From Avena insularis (lineage: Eukaryota; Streptophyta; Magnoliopsida; Poales; Poaceae), in contig CM042688.1 of NCBI GenBank assembly GCA_023614405.1, positions 375,025,331 to 375,089,330 on the forward strand: a stretch of DNA of 64,000 nt. The letters are read 5' to 3'. Below the pieces are notes generated by a model. The model searched no databases. It was not told where the DNA came from and saw only the letters and a list, made by a program, of their open reading frames with translations. A program made the translations under genes and the position numbers. Every line of letters begins with the position of its first letter. Position 1 is the first letter of the stretch. This document shows positions 11,135-22,640 of the stretch, piece by piece.

Positions 11135-12330
11135 TTGCTCAAGTGTAAAATGGGTGAAGCAGGTTCGCATTCCACGGGCGCATAGATTCTTTGCCAGAGT
11201 GGTCCATTTTGGTGTTTGTTGGCTAGCGGGGATCGATGAGGTAGTATGTGTTGTTCTACAGTGTCGACTAATGATGAATGGCCCCTCCCAGGGTGGAGAC
11301 AACTTGTGCATCCCCTTGGTGTCTTGTACTAGTAATAGCACTACGTCGCCGTCTCGAAACGAGAAATTGTGGATCCGGCTAGCATGGTAGCGGCGCAGGT
11401 TCTTCTGGTAGATGGGAGATCTAGAAAAGGCCAGCTCGCGTGCCTCTTCGAGGAGGTCGATGATGTCCTCACGTGCTTCTTTGGCCTGCTACTCTGTGTA
11501 TAACAGCTTGAGGGGTGCCTCAAACTCAATGTCAGTTGGCAGGACCGCGTCTGCTCCATAGACAAGGAAGAATGGCATGTAGCCAGTGGAGTGGTTTGGT
11601 GTGGTGCGCATGCTCTTCATCGAGCATCCGGGGGATCTCATTAGTGGCTCGATCAGCCGGGGCTTGATTCCTGCTAGGACCAGATCGTTTGCTTGCTCGC
11701 ACTGCCCATTGGACTGGGGGTTGCACGACGGAGGCTAGGTCCAGGCGGATACCGTTTTCTCCGCATAAGCGCATGAAGGCCCCTTTGGCGAAGTTTGTGC
11801 CATTGTAGGTGATGATGCTATTTGGGTAGCCAAAGCACGTGATGATGTCTGTGAAGAACTTGACCACTGTTGGCCCGTCTAGCTTCTTGATTGTCTTTGC
11901 CTCAATCCACTTGGTGAACTTGTCCACCGCCACCAATAAGTGTGTCATGCTAGATCATGCTGCTTTGAAGGGGCCTACCATGTCCAAACCCCAGACGGCG
12001 AATGGCTAGGTGATGGGAATCGTCTTGAGGGCTATAATGGAAGTGTGCTTTTGCTGGCTGAATTGTTGGCACCCATTACATGCCTTGACCATTTGCTCCG
12101 CGTCTTCCAGCACAGTGGGCCAGTAGAACAAATGGAAGAATGCCTTTGCCACTATGGCTCACGACGATTCATGCTGACCGGACTCGACTTGGTGAATGTC
12201 CACCAGTAGCCAGATTCCTTCTTCTTGGCTCACGCAGTGCAGGTAGATTCCTCCAACATTACGCTTATACAGCTCGTTGTTGATGATGGTGTATTCTCTT
12301 GCTCTGCACTTCACTTGCCTTGCCTCAATA
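11135..12330 (-). pseudogene. E2 integrase
   Basis: Read on the minus strand in several frames. The zinc-binding region has CVSQEEGI and CNGCQQFSQQK. The core has WGLDMVGPF with the first catalytic Asp, then MTHLLVAVDKFTKWIEAK. At the second catalytic position the motif reads SIITYNGTNF, where the family has ITDNGTNF, so Asp is replaced by Tyr. The C-terminal part has KLSPPWEGPFIISR, the usual end of the integrase domain. Frameshifts lie near 11700 and 11340. The product would be inactive. Confidence 0.8.
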
Positions 12331-12826
12331 TCTTCGTTGGCCGGCTCCCCTTTGGCCAGGAAGTTCATGAATGGCTTGGCCCATGGAGGTGTTTTACCGA
12401 TGGCGTACATGGTCTCCATGATCATCTTGATTTCCTCGCACATGACCGGCTCGGGCTCGTCGGGTGGCCTACCGGGTAGAAGAATAGAGCCAGCATTCCT
12501 CGGGCTACTAGATCCGGTTGGGAGTGTCACGGCATTCGACTTGGCAGTCCCCGGGATGGATGGGGTAGTGCGCGGGTGTGACGCGGAAGTCCTCGGGGCC
12601 TTAGCTGCAGCTTCGGGTAGCTTGAGCCGATAGTCCCCGGGTCTGTGTCCAGTATGATGGAGTTGGATTCCGGAGACAGCGTGATGGAGGGATTGCATAG
12701 GTGCTCGAGGGCGACTCCAGGTGGAATTGCTTGCCTTGTTGACCCGACACGGGTGAGTGCATCTACAGCCTCATTGTTTGCTCAAGGGACATGGTGAAAC
12801 TCGCACCCTTCAAAGAATGCACATGG

Positions 12827-13120
12827 CTACTGTACGAAGAAGCGGTATAGTGCCATGTTTGCGTCCTTGGCGTCCAAGTTGCCCGATACTTGCTGCACCA
12901 CCAGGTACGAATCGCCGAAGCAGAGCATGCGTCGGATGCCAATCTCCTTTGCCATTTTGACACCATGGATGAGCGCTTCATACTCGGTGACGTTGTTGGA
13001 TGCACGGAAGTAGATCTGTAGCACGTACTCTAGCCAGTCTCCTTTTGGAGAGGTGATGATGACTCCAGCTCCGAGTCCCCCGTACATCTTGGAGTCGTCG
13101 AACTGTAGCTTATAGTGCGT
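12827..13120 (-). pseudogene. E2 second (archaeal-type) RNase H
   Basis: The minus-strand frame from 13087 reads GGLGAGVIITSPKGDWLEYV, then VTEYEALIHGVKMAKEIG and CFGDSYLVVQQV. These fit the Asp, Glu and Asp blocks of the extra RNase H that marks the Tat group, placed between the RT-linked RNase H and integrase. E1 has the same domain at the same place. Confidence 0.75.
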
Positions 13121-13156
13121 GCAGTCAGGGCATGGCGGCAGGTACTATGTTTCTGC

Positions 13157-14400
13157 CTAGTCAACGAGGAAATCCGCCAGGGCCTGAGACTTGATAGCCG
13201 TTCTCGGCTTGTACCTGATGTAGTGAGCAGCGAGCTCTTTTGCCCATTTCACCACCTGTCTAGTGGCGTCCCTGTTGTCGATGATCTCCGACAGTAGTGC
13301 TAGTGTCACCACCTGGATGGAGTGCTCTAGGAAGTAGTGCTTCAGTTTCTTGGTAGCCATGTACACGTCATACACCAACTTTTGATAGTAAGGGTAGTTC
13401 TCTTCGAGAGCGAGAGTACCTCACTCAAGTAGTACACTAGGCGCTAGACCGGCTGCACCTTTCCTTCTTTTGGCCTCTCAATCACGAGCACGATGCTGAC
13501 AACCCGGTTGGTAGCTGCGATGTACATCAGCACTAGTTCTTTTGCAGCAGGAGCAGCCAGTATTGGCGGAGAGGATAGAATGCTCTTGAGGTCGCGGAAG
13601 GCCTCGTCCGCATGTGCCATATCAATGAACTTGTCCGCTTTCTTCATGATCTGGTACAACGGGAGCGCTTTCTCGCCCAGCTGGCTGACAAACCGGCTGA
13701 GGGAGGCTCGGCACCTGGTGAACTTTTGTACGTCGTGTAGATTCTGCGGCGGCTGCATGCGCTCGATTGCGGCGATCTTCTCTTGGCTGGCCTCGATACC
13801 TCATTCTGAGACGATAAAACCGAGGAGCTGGCCGAGTAGAATGCCAAACACGCACTTCTCTGGGTTTAGCTTCATCTAGAACTGGCGGAGGTTGGCGAAT
13901 GTTTTGTTCAGATCCTCGAGGAGTGTCCGCCGCTCGTTTGTCTTGACCACCACAACATCAAGGTAGGCGTGTAAATGTTTCTTCCAATTTGCGATTGCAG
14001 ACACTTCTGCATGCAGCATTGGTACGTAGCCCCTGCATTTTCAGTCTAAATGGCATGGTGGTGTAGCAGTAAGCCCCATACAGAGTGATGAATGATGTCT
14101 TTATTTGATCAGCGGGGTTCAGTCGAATATGGTGGTAGCTGGAATAAGTATCCAGAAACGACAACAGTTCCTAGCCAGCCAAAAATTTGGGGCATGCCTT
14201 GTGGAGGCTGGTGTATTCAACACACATGCGCCAAGTCTTGTTTTTTTTCAGCACCAGCATTGGGTTTGCTAGCCATTCTGGGTAGAAAACCTCCATGATG
14301 AATCCGGTTGCAAGCAACCAGGTGCTTTATTCACCAATGGTTCTTCTCTTCTCCTTAGAGAAACAGCGTAGAGATTGCTTGACAAGCTTTGCATTCGGCC
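13157..14400 (-). pseudogene. E2 reverse transcriptase and RNase H
   Basis: Broken over several frames. From high to low coordinates: SFLDTYSSYHHIRL and SFITLYGAYCYTTMPF near 14160-14030, then HAYLDVVVVKTNERR near 13970, MKLNPEKCVFGILLGQLLGF near 13850, and the RNase H connection with SRFVSQLGEKALPLYQIMKK from 13758. In the YVDD box the last Asp is Val (GAT to GTT), which removes a catalytic residue. A frame change follows MPFRLK. The RNase H part ends KSQALADFLVD at 13157, as in E1. Confidence 0.8.
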
Positions 14401-14602
14401 TGACATGTAAAGAGTGCTCGACGAGCTCCCTTGGAACAATAGGCATGTCCTTGGGGGACCATGCAAAGATATCCCGATTCTCATGGAAGAAGTCAACAAG
14501 TGCTCTTTCCTATTTGCTGTCAAGGCCGTCTCTGACAAGGACGAACTTGTCTAGCTCGGCCTCATTGAGCAGGATCTTCTTGCTGCCCTTGGATGGCTTG
14601 AA

Positions 14603-15130
14603 CTATGCCTCTCTAGCTGGCTTTGGCTCGCCAGCCAGCATCTCCGCCTGCAGGGCTGCCATGTTCTGCATGATGATGCGCTTCTCCTCCACGATGATCT
14701 TAGGTTCGGCTATCTTGGATCCATCAGTGGCACACTCCACCGACCGCCTATAGTCAACAGTGATAGTAATTACTCCCTTGGGCCCGGGGAGCTTCATCTT
14801 GAGGTATGCATAGTGCGGTACCGCCATGAACTGGGTTAGCGTTGGGCGTCCGAGGATGGCGTGATATGCGATCTAGAGGTTGACCGCCTCAAACCAGATG
14901 GGCTCGCGGCGGAAGTTGCCCTCCATGCCGAAGCTGACGTCTAGCCAGATCCTGCTGATGGGCGAATGTGATGGACCCAGAATAGCTCCGTGGAAGCATG
15001 TACTGGACCGCTCCAGCTAGGATTCGCTAATGCCTAGCCGGTCCAACGAGCTACAGTACAGGAGGTTGATGCTTCTGCCTCCATCTACGAGGACGCGGGA
15101 GAACCTGCAGGAGTGCTTCTTGGAGACGAT
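14603..15130 (-). pseudogene. E2 aspartic protease region
   Basis: The minus-strand translation has RVLVDGGRSINLLYC near 15090-15050, the Tat protease active site (Asp-Gly-Gly). It continues to AYHAILGRPTLTQFMAVPHY near 14830 and MKLPGPKGVITITVDYRRSV. A stop and a frame change lie between. The open piece 14827-14603 links protease to RT. Confidence 0.7.
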
Positions 15131-15399
15131 GATGGGATCCAGGACCATTACGTAGGTCCCCCGGTTGCGGTCGCAAATCTGGCTGGTCCTTCCGGCTCCA
15201 CATGATCTCTTACTCAGACCAGTTTAGGTAGTGAGGAACGTGGGGAATGATTGTATTCACCTCCGCCTCATGGTGCCTCTTGCTATGCTTGGTCTCCGGC
15301 TCAATGGTGAAGATGTGGTAGTTGCCCACTCAGCAAGGATAATCTGCTTTGTCCATGTACTGGCGGTTCTGGCATTCACGGTTGCCCAGCTGGCTACTA

Positions 15400-16400
15400 G
15401 CTGGCGGTGGCGGTGGTAACCCACAAACCTCGGCCATCCTCTTTGTCCAGGTGCACTAGCGAGTTGTATGTGTAGCCGACTTGTTGCCGCCACTGTGGAA
15501 CTTGCACATGCCATCAAGCATCAATTCAATGGTGTACTTGGGTCGAGGCCGCCAGTCATCTGGCTTCTAGCTCCGGCTGCCGCCTGCAGCCGGATCTACC
15601 TAGAAGGCCTCTACCTGCTTGGACCCGTAACGGTTGTCCAGTTGGTCGTATTTTCTATTGTCATGGCGATTGTCGTGGCCGTGACATCCGGAGTTGTTGT
15701 GATGTCCATTCGGCTAGCACCGGGACGTGGAGTTATCCAAGATGATCTGCCTTTGCTCATCCACTATGATGGCCTTCTTTATTGTTGCGTCGACGGTGGT
15801 GTACTTGTCCTGATGGCCATGGCCTGATCCATGGTGGTGGGCTCGACCCGGCTGAGCTTGTGCTTGAGCATTGTGCCATCTCTGCAGCCGTTGAAAAAGA
15901 AGTCAATCACCTGGTGCTCGCGCACCCCTTCGCAGGAGTTGTGCATGCTTGTCCATCGGGTGAGGTAGGAGGGGTCGGATTATTCCTTGCCTTGGACGCA
16001 TAGGGCGAGCTCACAAGGCTGCACGGCCGCTTGTAGGTACCGGTGAAGTTACAGATGAATGCTTCCTCTAAGTCGACCCAGGCATTAATGTTGTTGTCGG
16101 GGAGACTGTTCAGCCAGGTTCTGGCCGAGTCAAGGAGCATGAGGGGGGCATAACATACTACCACCTGCCGGTTACCAGGACATATGCCCACCGCGATGAC
16201 ATAGTCTACGAGCCAGTCATCCGTCTTGACTAAGCCGTCGTACTTTGGCGTATCGCTTGGGAGCAAAAATCCCTTTGGAAACGGTTCGTTCTGGATGCGC
16301 GGTCCGAAATACCTCAGGCCGGCTGGACTTTCCTCCTCCAGCACACGTGATTGTAGCAGGAGGTCGATGCATGCACGCGCGTCATGTGTTTATAGCTCGC
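15400..16400 (-). pseudogene. E2 gag (capsid and zinc knuckle)
   Basis: The frame 16344-15907 reads DTPKYDGLVKTDDWLVDYVI, then YAPLMLLDSARTWLNSLP and FTGTYKRPC, the retrotransposon gag core, aligned with LPLMLTGTARQWIDDL and GTYKCPC of E1. The nucleocapsid near 15490-15430 shows MCKFHSGGNKSATHTTR, stop, C: a C-x2-H-x9-H-x4-C pattern, with TAG where E1 has CAG (Gln). Downstream frames are broken. Confidence 0.75.
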
Positions 16401-16699
16401 GTGGGACGAGTTGCCCTGTCAGGCGGGACATGGATGGCGCGAGGCTTATGTCGGCTTCGTCATCCAGTTGATGATGCTGCCCTTGTACGGCTCCTCCAGT
16501 CGGAGCGCGGTTTTGGCGTAGGGCTAATGATGTCCATGGCCAGCCAATCCACCGTGTGGATGGCTATTTTGCCTCATCCCGTTTGGAGAGGAGGCCTTGT
16601 TGCCGCCAGCTACCGAACCCGCCATTTGGCGAGGTGGTTGGCTCTTGCTGTTTCCCCCGAGGCTTGCGCCTGCCTCAGCCTGCTGCTTGTTGACTGTTT

Positions 16700-17486
16700 G
16701 GATGAGGAGTTGAATGTGCGCCTACTGGTGACATAGCTCATCGCCCTTAAGGTGGCTCAGTTCAGCGACGGCTGCTTCTGTGGCCCTCATGTTCTTGGCT
16801 GGAGTACTATAAACCGGCTGAACCGCGGGGGTACATGGGTCAGCAGCACGACCCAGTTTTGAGCCAAGGCTACGGCCCTGGGGCGGAATCAACCGGCTGG
16901 CACCGGGCAGGCGGGCGAAGCCGTGTGCGGTGTTGTACTCATGCATGGTTGCGTCTAGGCAGCGCTGGTGGGTGGCAACCTTGCTGGTTTCCTCCATGAG
17001 GTTTTGGCACGTGGCCTCCAACGCAGCTACGGCTTCTGCTAAATCTGCCTTAGGGATGATGGGGTTGCGGAGGTTCTAGATGGAGGTGGCCAGTGGATAT
17101 GGGTCTTACTTGCGTGAAGCGGTTCTGTTGCCTCCTGTGTTGCGCTCAAGAGGTGGGTGGTGGCCCTCGCCTGAGCTGGCCATCATGACCTTGACGCTGC
17201 CGCTGGTCATGCACGGGGCGGAGAAGCCAGGCGGTGCGCCGGAGACGGCGATGACCTCGCGAGGGAAGGCCTTAGAAATGGTGGTGATGTAGACGCAGTG
17301 CTTGCCAAAGTGCATGACCAATTCGTCGCTTGGGAAGGTCTCCCCATCAAAGCAGGAAGCGTTGTCGATGACGCAGTCGAAGGAGCCAAGAGTGAGGAAG
17401 AGGACGGAGGCAACTCGCTCACTGGCAATGCACGGAAGTCCCATGCGAAAGATGGCCCCAGACGAAGCGTTGTGCCCCATGGTGGG
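16700..17486 (-). pseudogene. E2 leader protein region
   Basis: Starts in the PBS (PTMGHNAS), like PTVGK in E1 and PTVGQ in M. Two open pieces remain, 17486-17106 and 17021-16722. The second has helical sequence (MEATCQNLMEETSKVATHQR). It lies upstream of gag and has no recognised domain. Confidence 0.5.
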
Positions 17487-17493
17487 CGTCAAC
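17475..17493 (-). other. E2 primer binding site
   Basis: On the minus strand GTTGACGCCCACCATGGGG directly follows the 5' LTR. It is a variant of the M and E1 sites, with CG to CA-type changes. Confidence 0.75.
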
Positions 17494-17883
17494 TGTCGTG
17501 GTGTGGAACACGGCAGTGCCATCAGGGATGTCATGAGAGGGGACAATCAGGATGTTATTGGTGGCTACTCACAACGGGTTGGGCACAGATACTGCAGACA
17601 TAGCGATGTACCCAGGTTCGGAGCCCTCTTGTCAAGGTAACACTCCTACTCTTGCAAGGATCTACTATCTCGGGGGCGAATGCCCAGTACAAGTGCTCCT
17701 TGAGTTGTTTCCCTAGATGCTATGAAGAGCTAGAGGAAGAAGATGAACTACTGAACTTGTTGAATCTAGAGAACTTACCTAGAACCCTAGCACTACCCTC
17801 CCTTATATACTGGCTGGGAGAGGTAGGTTACAATGTGGGCTGTAGGGTTTACTATTTGGGCTTTGGATTTACAAAGCAAGTCA
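17494..17883 (-). repeat. E2 5' LTR, left segment
   Basis: Starts TGTCGTGGTGTGG and aligns with 5394-5783. A minus-strand TATATAA box lies at about 17803-17809. It stops at AGTCA (17879-17883), the E1 target site. Confidence 0.9.
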
Positions 17884-18430
17884 TGTTGGGGATATGCTAT
17901 ATTGGCATCCGCATAGCATGTCACCAATCCGCCTAACCCGGGTGGCCCATAGTTCGTAGCAAGGCCAATGGCCAGTTGGGCAGCCCAGTTAGACGGATTC
18001 AGAAGGGAGGCCCGTGCCGAATAAAGGAAGGCTACGCAGGAGTCACCGATATACTTGGAGCCTTGGAGTACTAGACACGGAAGAATAGTTCGTATTAGTG
18101 TAGGACTCTTTATGTTGTCCGGCACGGACCTTCCCTATAAAATCTAGGTCTTGGCGCCTTTATAAGCCGTCCTGTGTGAGCCTTTAGGGCACAACCTCTT
18201 AGATTGCTATGTACAACGTGCAACACCTTGCACAGTGAACCTATCTCTGTAACTCGGTGTATTGCCATTATAGTGATTTATAGCAGGAGTAGAGTTTCGC
18301 CACCGTTGTGGGACTTCAACCTGGGTAAGCTGTGTTACCTCGTACCCGCCAACTCTCCGCCTTACCCCACGTCTCTAAACATGCACTGTGAGGACCCCTC
18401 CATGGCGTACTCGTAGGCAATACCACGACA
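17884..18430 (+). repeat. E1 5' LTR
   Basis: Starts TGTTGGGGATATGCTAT and ends ACCACGACA. A TATAAAAT box is at 18136-18143. In the first 350 bp it differs from the 3' LTR at about one position in nine by eye. Confidence 0.93.
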
Positions 18431-18431
18431 G

Positions 18432-18449
18432 TTGGCACCCACCGTGGGG
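18432..18449 (+). other. E1 primer binding site
   Basis: TTGGCACCCACCGTGGGG lies one base after the LTR. It is the same site as in element M with one G-to-A change. Confidence 0.8.
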
Positions 18450-19870
18450 AAACAGGCGCTTTGAGCTCTACACCGGGTGAGGTCCAATCTCTTTGCGGGA
18501 ATCAGCAATACCATAGCCATTGGTAGCGTTCTCTTCTATGGCAACGTCCTGATCGTCCCTCCAGATGTGTTCTAGGTGCCGGCAAAGATGAACCCCACGC
18601 GCTACTTTGTTATCCCCTTCGGAGACATCCACATCTTCATCAGCGAAACTGACTCGGGTCCTAGCTCCTAGGAAGTCGGAAACTCGTCAAGCCCCGCACG
18701 GACCGCCTATGAGCAGGACACGTTCGTGGAAGGATCTCGGCCATACCTCTCCTTGCAGTATGGTGGCTCGGATTAGGAAATTTCAAGGCCCACCCAAACT
18801 GCCCCTATGCAGGATATAAAGGTTGAAGGACCCCACAAATCTGCTTGGCTTCCCCTAACGTTAGAGATGCCCAAGTCACACTTTGTCGGCATTTTCACCA
18901 TCTTCGATCTGGCTAGATGCATTCAAAGGGATGGAGAACCTCCCCGTGAATACCTCGCCAGATGGATGAGGGTGAGAGAAACCCTAGATGGCGACCATGC
19001 CGACAAGATCGTATACCACTTCATGGAAGGGCTCACACCCGGAACACTCCTCCGGCATACCCTCCGAAGGCGGCAGGCCGCAGGACCTCTCACCCTTGGT
19101 GAGATGGTTGCCATCGTCAATGAATACACGAACGCCAATGAAGAGGCCGTAACGGTAATCGCCATCGTAGCCTAAGGAGGAAACAACAACAACGGCCCGC
19201 CTCCATCACCCTCCACATCCGCCATCGTCAACACCGAAGCCAACTCTGACTCCGTCCTTGACGCGCTTTACGCTGACATCGGTATGGATGGCGGTGGCTC
19301 AGACGCTAACTCGGAGGAATATGATGCTGTTGTGAGGGAGATCGAGCAGGAGAACGAGAAGGAGGAGTGTGCCAAAAAGACCAACACTTCCCACTAGGTG
19401 CTATTCGCCATTGGGAGCGTGATGCAAGAAGACGGACAAGAACCAGAACATGATAGAGCTCCGCCCATGCCAGCGGTTACAAGATAAGCAACAGCTAAGA
19501 AATCCACCAAGGCTCCGGCTCTGGCCAAAGCTATGCCTCCTCCAGTTATCCGCCCGCTACCGGCGCAGGAACTCACCACAGCCCACGGCCCAACAATCAA
19601 ATCAGCCACCAATCCACCGTCAATGTCAGCAGCTGGCAACCCACTGGCCACTCCCGCCGACAAAGCAATCTATGGTGCACTTCTTGTTGAGCGAATCACC
19701 GTTGCCCATATGCGGAGCGTTATGGAGCTTGATGAGAAATGCGCAGAAATCTTGGCAGAGGCCAAGTGCATCGCAGAGCAAGGTGCTAAGCTGGACGAAG
19801 ACATGGATAAGGCGCAACAATCCATCAAGGCGGCAAGACTATGGAGGATGAGTACAAGCAATTGCTGTTA
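18440..19870 (+). pseudogene. E1 leader protein with an embedded partial gag-like segment
   Basis: One frame with stops from PTVGKQAL at the PBS. It shares NTIAIGSVLF, RYFVIPFGDIHIFI and DSVLDALYADIG blocks with element M. Between these, codons at about 18830-19160 encode REYLARWMRVRETL, MEGLTPGTLLRHTL and LGEMVAIVNEYTNANEEA. This resembles the C-terminal half of a gag capsid (compare AYLSRWLDMKKSCAG, LEKGTLLQHTL, MIAMASEFAAADD in E1 gag) and is absent from M. A coiled coil follows at 19690-19840. Function is unknown. The proposal that the gag-like part is an insertion is inference. Confidence 0.6.
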
Positions 19871-20559
19871 AAGGAAAAGGCAAAGAAAGTGCTAGCTCAC
19901 GTCGTCGAAGATCCTGGCATTCGGTGAAGGTTGGGGTATGACAGGTCTAAACCGACAAGAGCCACCCCTTACATTGATTTAGAGGGGAGACAGGTCATGC
20001 CAACTCCCGCCCTCAACATTTCCGTTGCCAAGACCCTCCTGGAATAGGACAGGTCACTCGAAGCAGTCGCTCAGGTATACGAACTCATCGCCAAGGCATG
20101 CCAGCAATAGGAAAAGGCCGCCTCGCAGAGGCTTGAGTCCAACCCAGAGCTTTTCTAGTCAACCCTGAACAGCCGCAGAAGGCCCAAATCTCCTCATGAT
20201 GAGGGATCCCATACAGGCTCGATAGAGCAAAGACGGAGGGAGGCACGCAACAGGACTGACGCCATCCCCATATCCTCCGATCACGGAGAGAAGGCTCGTC
20301 CCTGCCGGTCACCACCTCCACCACAATGTCGGCATCAAGAGGAACAAGAGCCACGCCACCGCCAAGGCGTACCCAAGCCGGCATTGTTATACGCGACCAG
20401 GGTGAGCAGCCCTAGCATGGCGGAGAGCGCAGCGGCATTGAAGGACATAGGAGCAGGTCCCACAAGCAGCCGCCATGTCCGATAAGCAACCACGACAGGC
20501 GTGAGGAATCATAGGAGGGGCACAACAAGAGAGCTAACCCACCACCTCCACCGCCACTA
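19871..20559 (+). other. E1 linker between leader and gag
   Basis: Translation shows basic and proline-rich low-complexity sequence with many stops. It is probably the matrix-like N-terminal part of gag, now decayed. No separate gene is seen. Confidence 0.4.
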
Positions 20560-21630
20560 TTGCCACCTAGCATCCATCATGGCGGAGGACACGATGGATC
20601 TCATAGATCGTGCCACAACTGCCCTGCCCATGACAGAAAAGGGAAGCAACCAGACCCATATGATGCATGTACACGGCTGGACAAGATCCAAGAAGCTAGG
20701 GAGCTCCCATACCTTGGGCGACGTTGTTTTGGGACAGTGATACGGGCCACAACTTACCCTGAGGGGCTCCGGATAGACGAGACCATCAAACCATACAACG
20801 ACACTGCCAGGCTAGCAACATGGCTGCAGGACTACAGTGAAGCGATCCACATCGTAGGGGGAAACCCCAATGTCGCTGTCAAGTACCTCCCACTCATGCT
20901 GACCGGCACCGCCCGACAATGGATCGATGACTTGCTGGAGAAATCAATATGCAATTGGTTGGACATGCATGAAGCGTTCACCAAGAATTTTGAGGGTACG
21001 TACAAGTGTCCCTGCATCGTCGGAGACCTGCAGCGGTGTGTGCAAGAAAAGAATGAAACCTCTAATGCCTACCTCTCTCGTTGGCTGGATATGAAAAAAT
21101 CCTGCGCAGGGGTGCACGAACAGACTGCTATGGCTGCCTTGATCGATGGTTTGGAAAAGGGAACTTTGCTCCAGCATACGTTAAAGTGCAAGAAAGACAA
21201 CAACAAGCTCAACCACAATGCAATGATCGCCATGGCTAGCGAGTTCGCCGCTGCTGACGACGACAAGCGTGGATCGTTGCCGGCAATAGAAATCCTTACC
21301 TAGGCCAGGAAGAACAACAATAACAAGTGGAAGAATCTTCCCAAAGAAAAGCATGTAGCCGACATGGTCGCTGCAACATTCACTGGCTGAGGCAGAGGCA
21401 AACAGCATGGACGTGGTCAGGGGGCTAGCAGTGGCCAGCAGAGGAGTGACACTACACCCTTAGCACCCCGCATTCCCCAAACGTACTAAGAGTACCTCAA
21501 TATGCCGTGTTTCGTCCACCTTGACGCAAACGGCAAGGCCAACCACACCAACCGCCAATGCAATTTCGTCAACAATCTTAGGGAAGACCCTGAGTCCGGC
21601 TACAAGTGAAGTCGGAAAAACAGACCCCGC
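20560..21630 (+). pseudogene. E1 gag (capsid and zinc knuckle)
   Basis: Open from 20560 to 21303 (247 codons), then continuing with stops. The capsid core has TARLATWLQDYSEAIHIVGG, KYLPLMLTGTARQWIDDL and FEGTYKCPC. The nucleocapsid near 21510-21570 has CFVHLDANGKANHTNRQC, a C-x2-H-x8-H-x4-C pattern matching E2. A lysine-rich tail follows. It would form the particle and package RNA. The frame is closed after LTT at 21303 and again near 21388, 21489 and 21608. Confidence 0.8.
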
Positions 21631-21889
21631 AGAAAGGGCAAAGGGAAGAACAAGGAGGAAGAGCCCAAGGAATCAAGTGATATGGATGAAGACGTGGACC
21701 CCAAATCTGCGACAAGGGAGAGGATAAAGGGAAAATCACTTCAAAAAGAAGGCTCCATGTTACCACACTTTACTTGGAACCCCCACCGTCCGTGCCCAGA
21801 AAACCTCTCTGAGGATACTGATGGCTACCCTCCCTCCGTTTCCCTAGTACGTCAGGTGGTTGAAAGTTCCAATTACTTGGGATAGGAAG

Positions 21890-22280
21890 GATCACCTAGA
21901 GCTTACCCCAACAGAGAACCAGTATGCCATGGTCATCAACCCTTTGATTGATGGCACAAAGTTCACCAAGTGCCTCGTGGACAGTGGAACTTGACGGAGA
22001 CCCAACTAAGGAAGAGAAATACCATGTTCCATGGGGATGTCCGTGGCCGACAAGCAAATACCCTGGGCTACATCACCCTTTCGATCTCTATTGGCAATGT
22101 CAAAAATTACCGCCAAGAACGCATGACCTTTGAAGTGGTGCCTTTCAAAAGCGTGTACCACATCATCTTCAGACGTGGGAGTGCGAGGTCAGTTAGGCCG
22201 CCTTCAGATTCCACTCCTTCCTCGCAAGGCCATGTTTTGTCAACAACAAGCTCCAGATTCTTGGACCAAATGGCGTCATG
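21890..22280 (+). pseudogene. E1 aspartic protease
   Basis: The sequence before the active site reads ENQYAMVINPLIDGT, then KCLVDSGT and a stop codon TGA immediately after the catalytic Asp-Ser-Gly. Frames are shifted downstream, where MTFEVVPFKSVYHIIF near 22122-22170 is the protease flap-to-helix region. It would process the polyprotein if intact. Confidence 0.65.
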
Positions 22281-22640
22281 ACCATTGATGAAAGCTTCAA
22301 GAAGGCACGGGAGTGCGAGCTCAGTTAGGCCGCCTTCACTGAAGCAGTCCTCTACGGTGAGGAGTTCAAGCAGATCCAGACCCAGGTCCATGGATCGGAG
22401 ATGCCGGCTTCGAAGAAGCAGATCACTGCTGTTGAACCCTCCTTCAATGCCGCCATCAAGACCAAGCAGGTGGAGCTTATCGAAGGTGATTCCTCCAAGA
22501 CAACCGCCATTGGAACGGGCCTAGATCCCAAATAGGAAAGCGCGTTCGTCAAGTTCCTCCGTGAGAATAGGGACATCTTCACCTGGCAACCTGCCGACAT
22601 GAAAGGTGTACCCAGGGAACTCGTCAAGCACAGCTTGAAT
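22281..22640 (+). other. E1 protease-RT linker
   Basis: Contains KQVELIEGDSSKTTAIGTGL and FLRENRDIFTWQPADMKGVP, the conserved lead-in to Tat reverse transcriptase. A 45-bp imperfect duplication is present: GGGAGTGCGAG..TCAGTTAGGCCGCC occurs at about 22178 and 22310. Confidence 0.6.
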
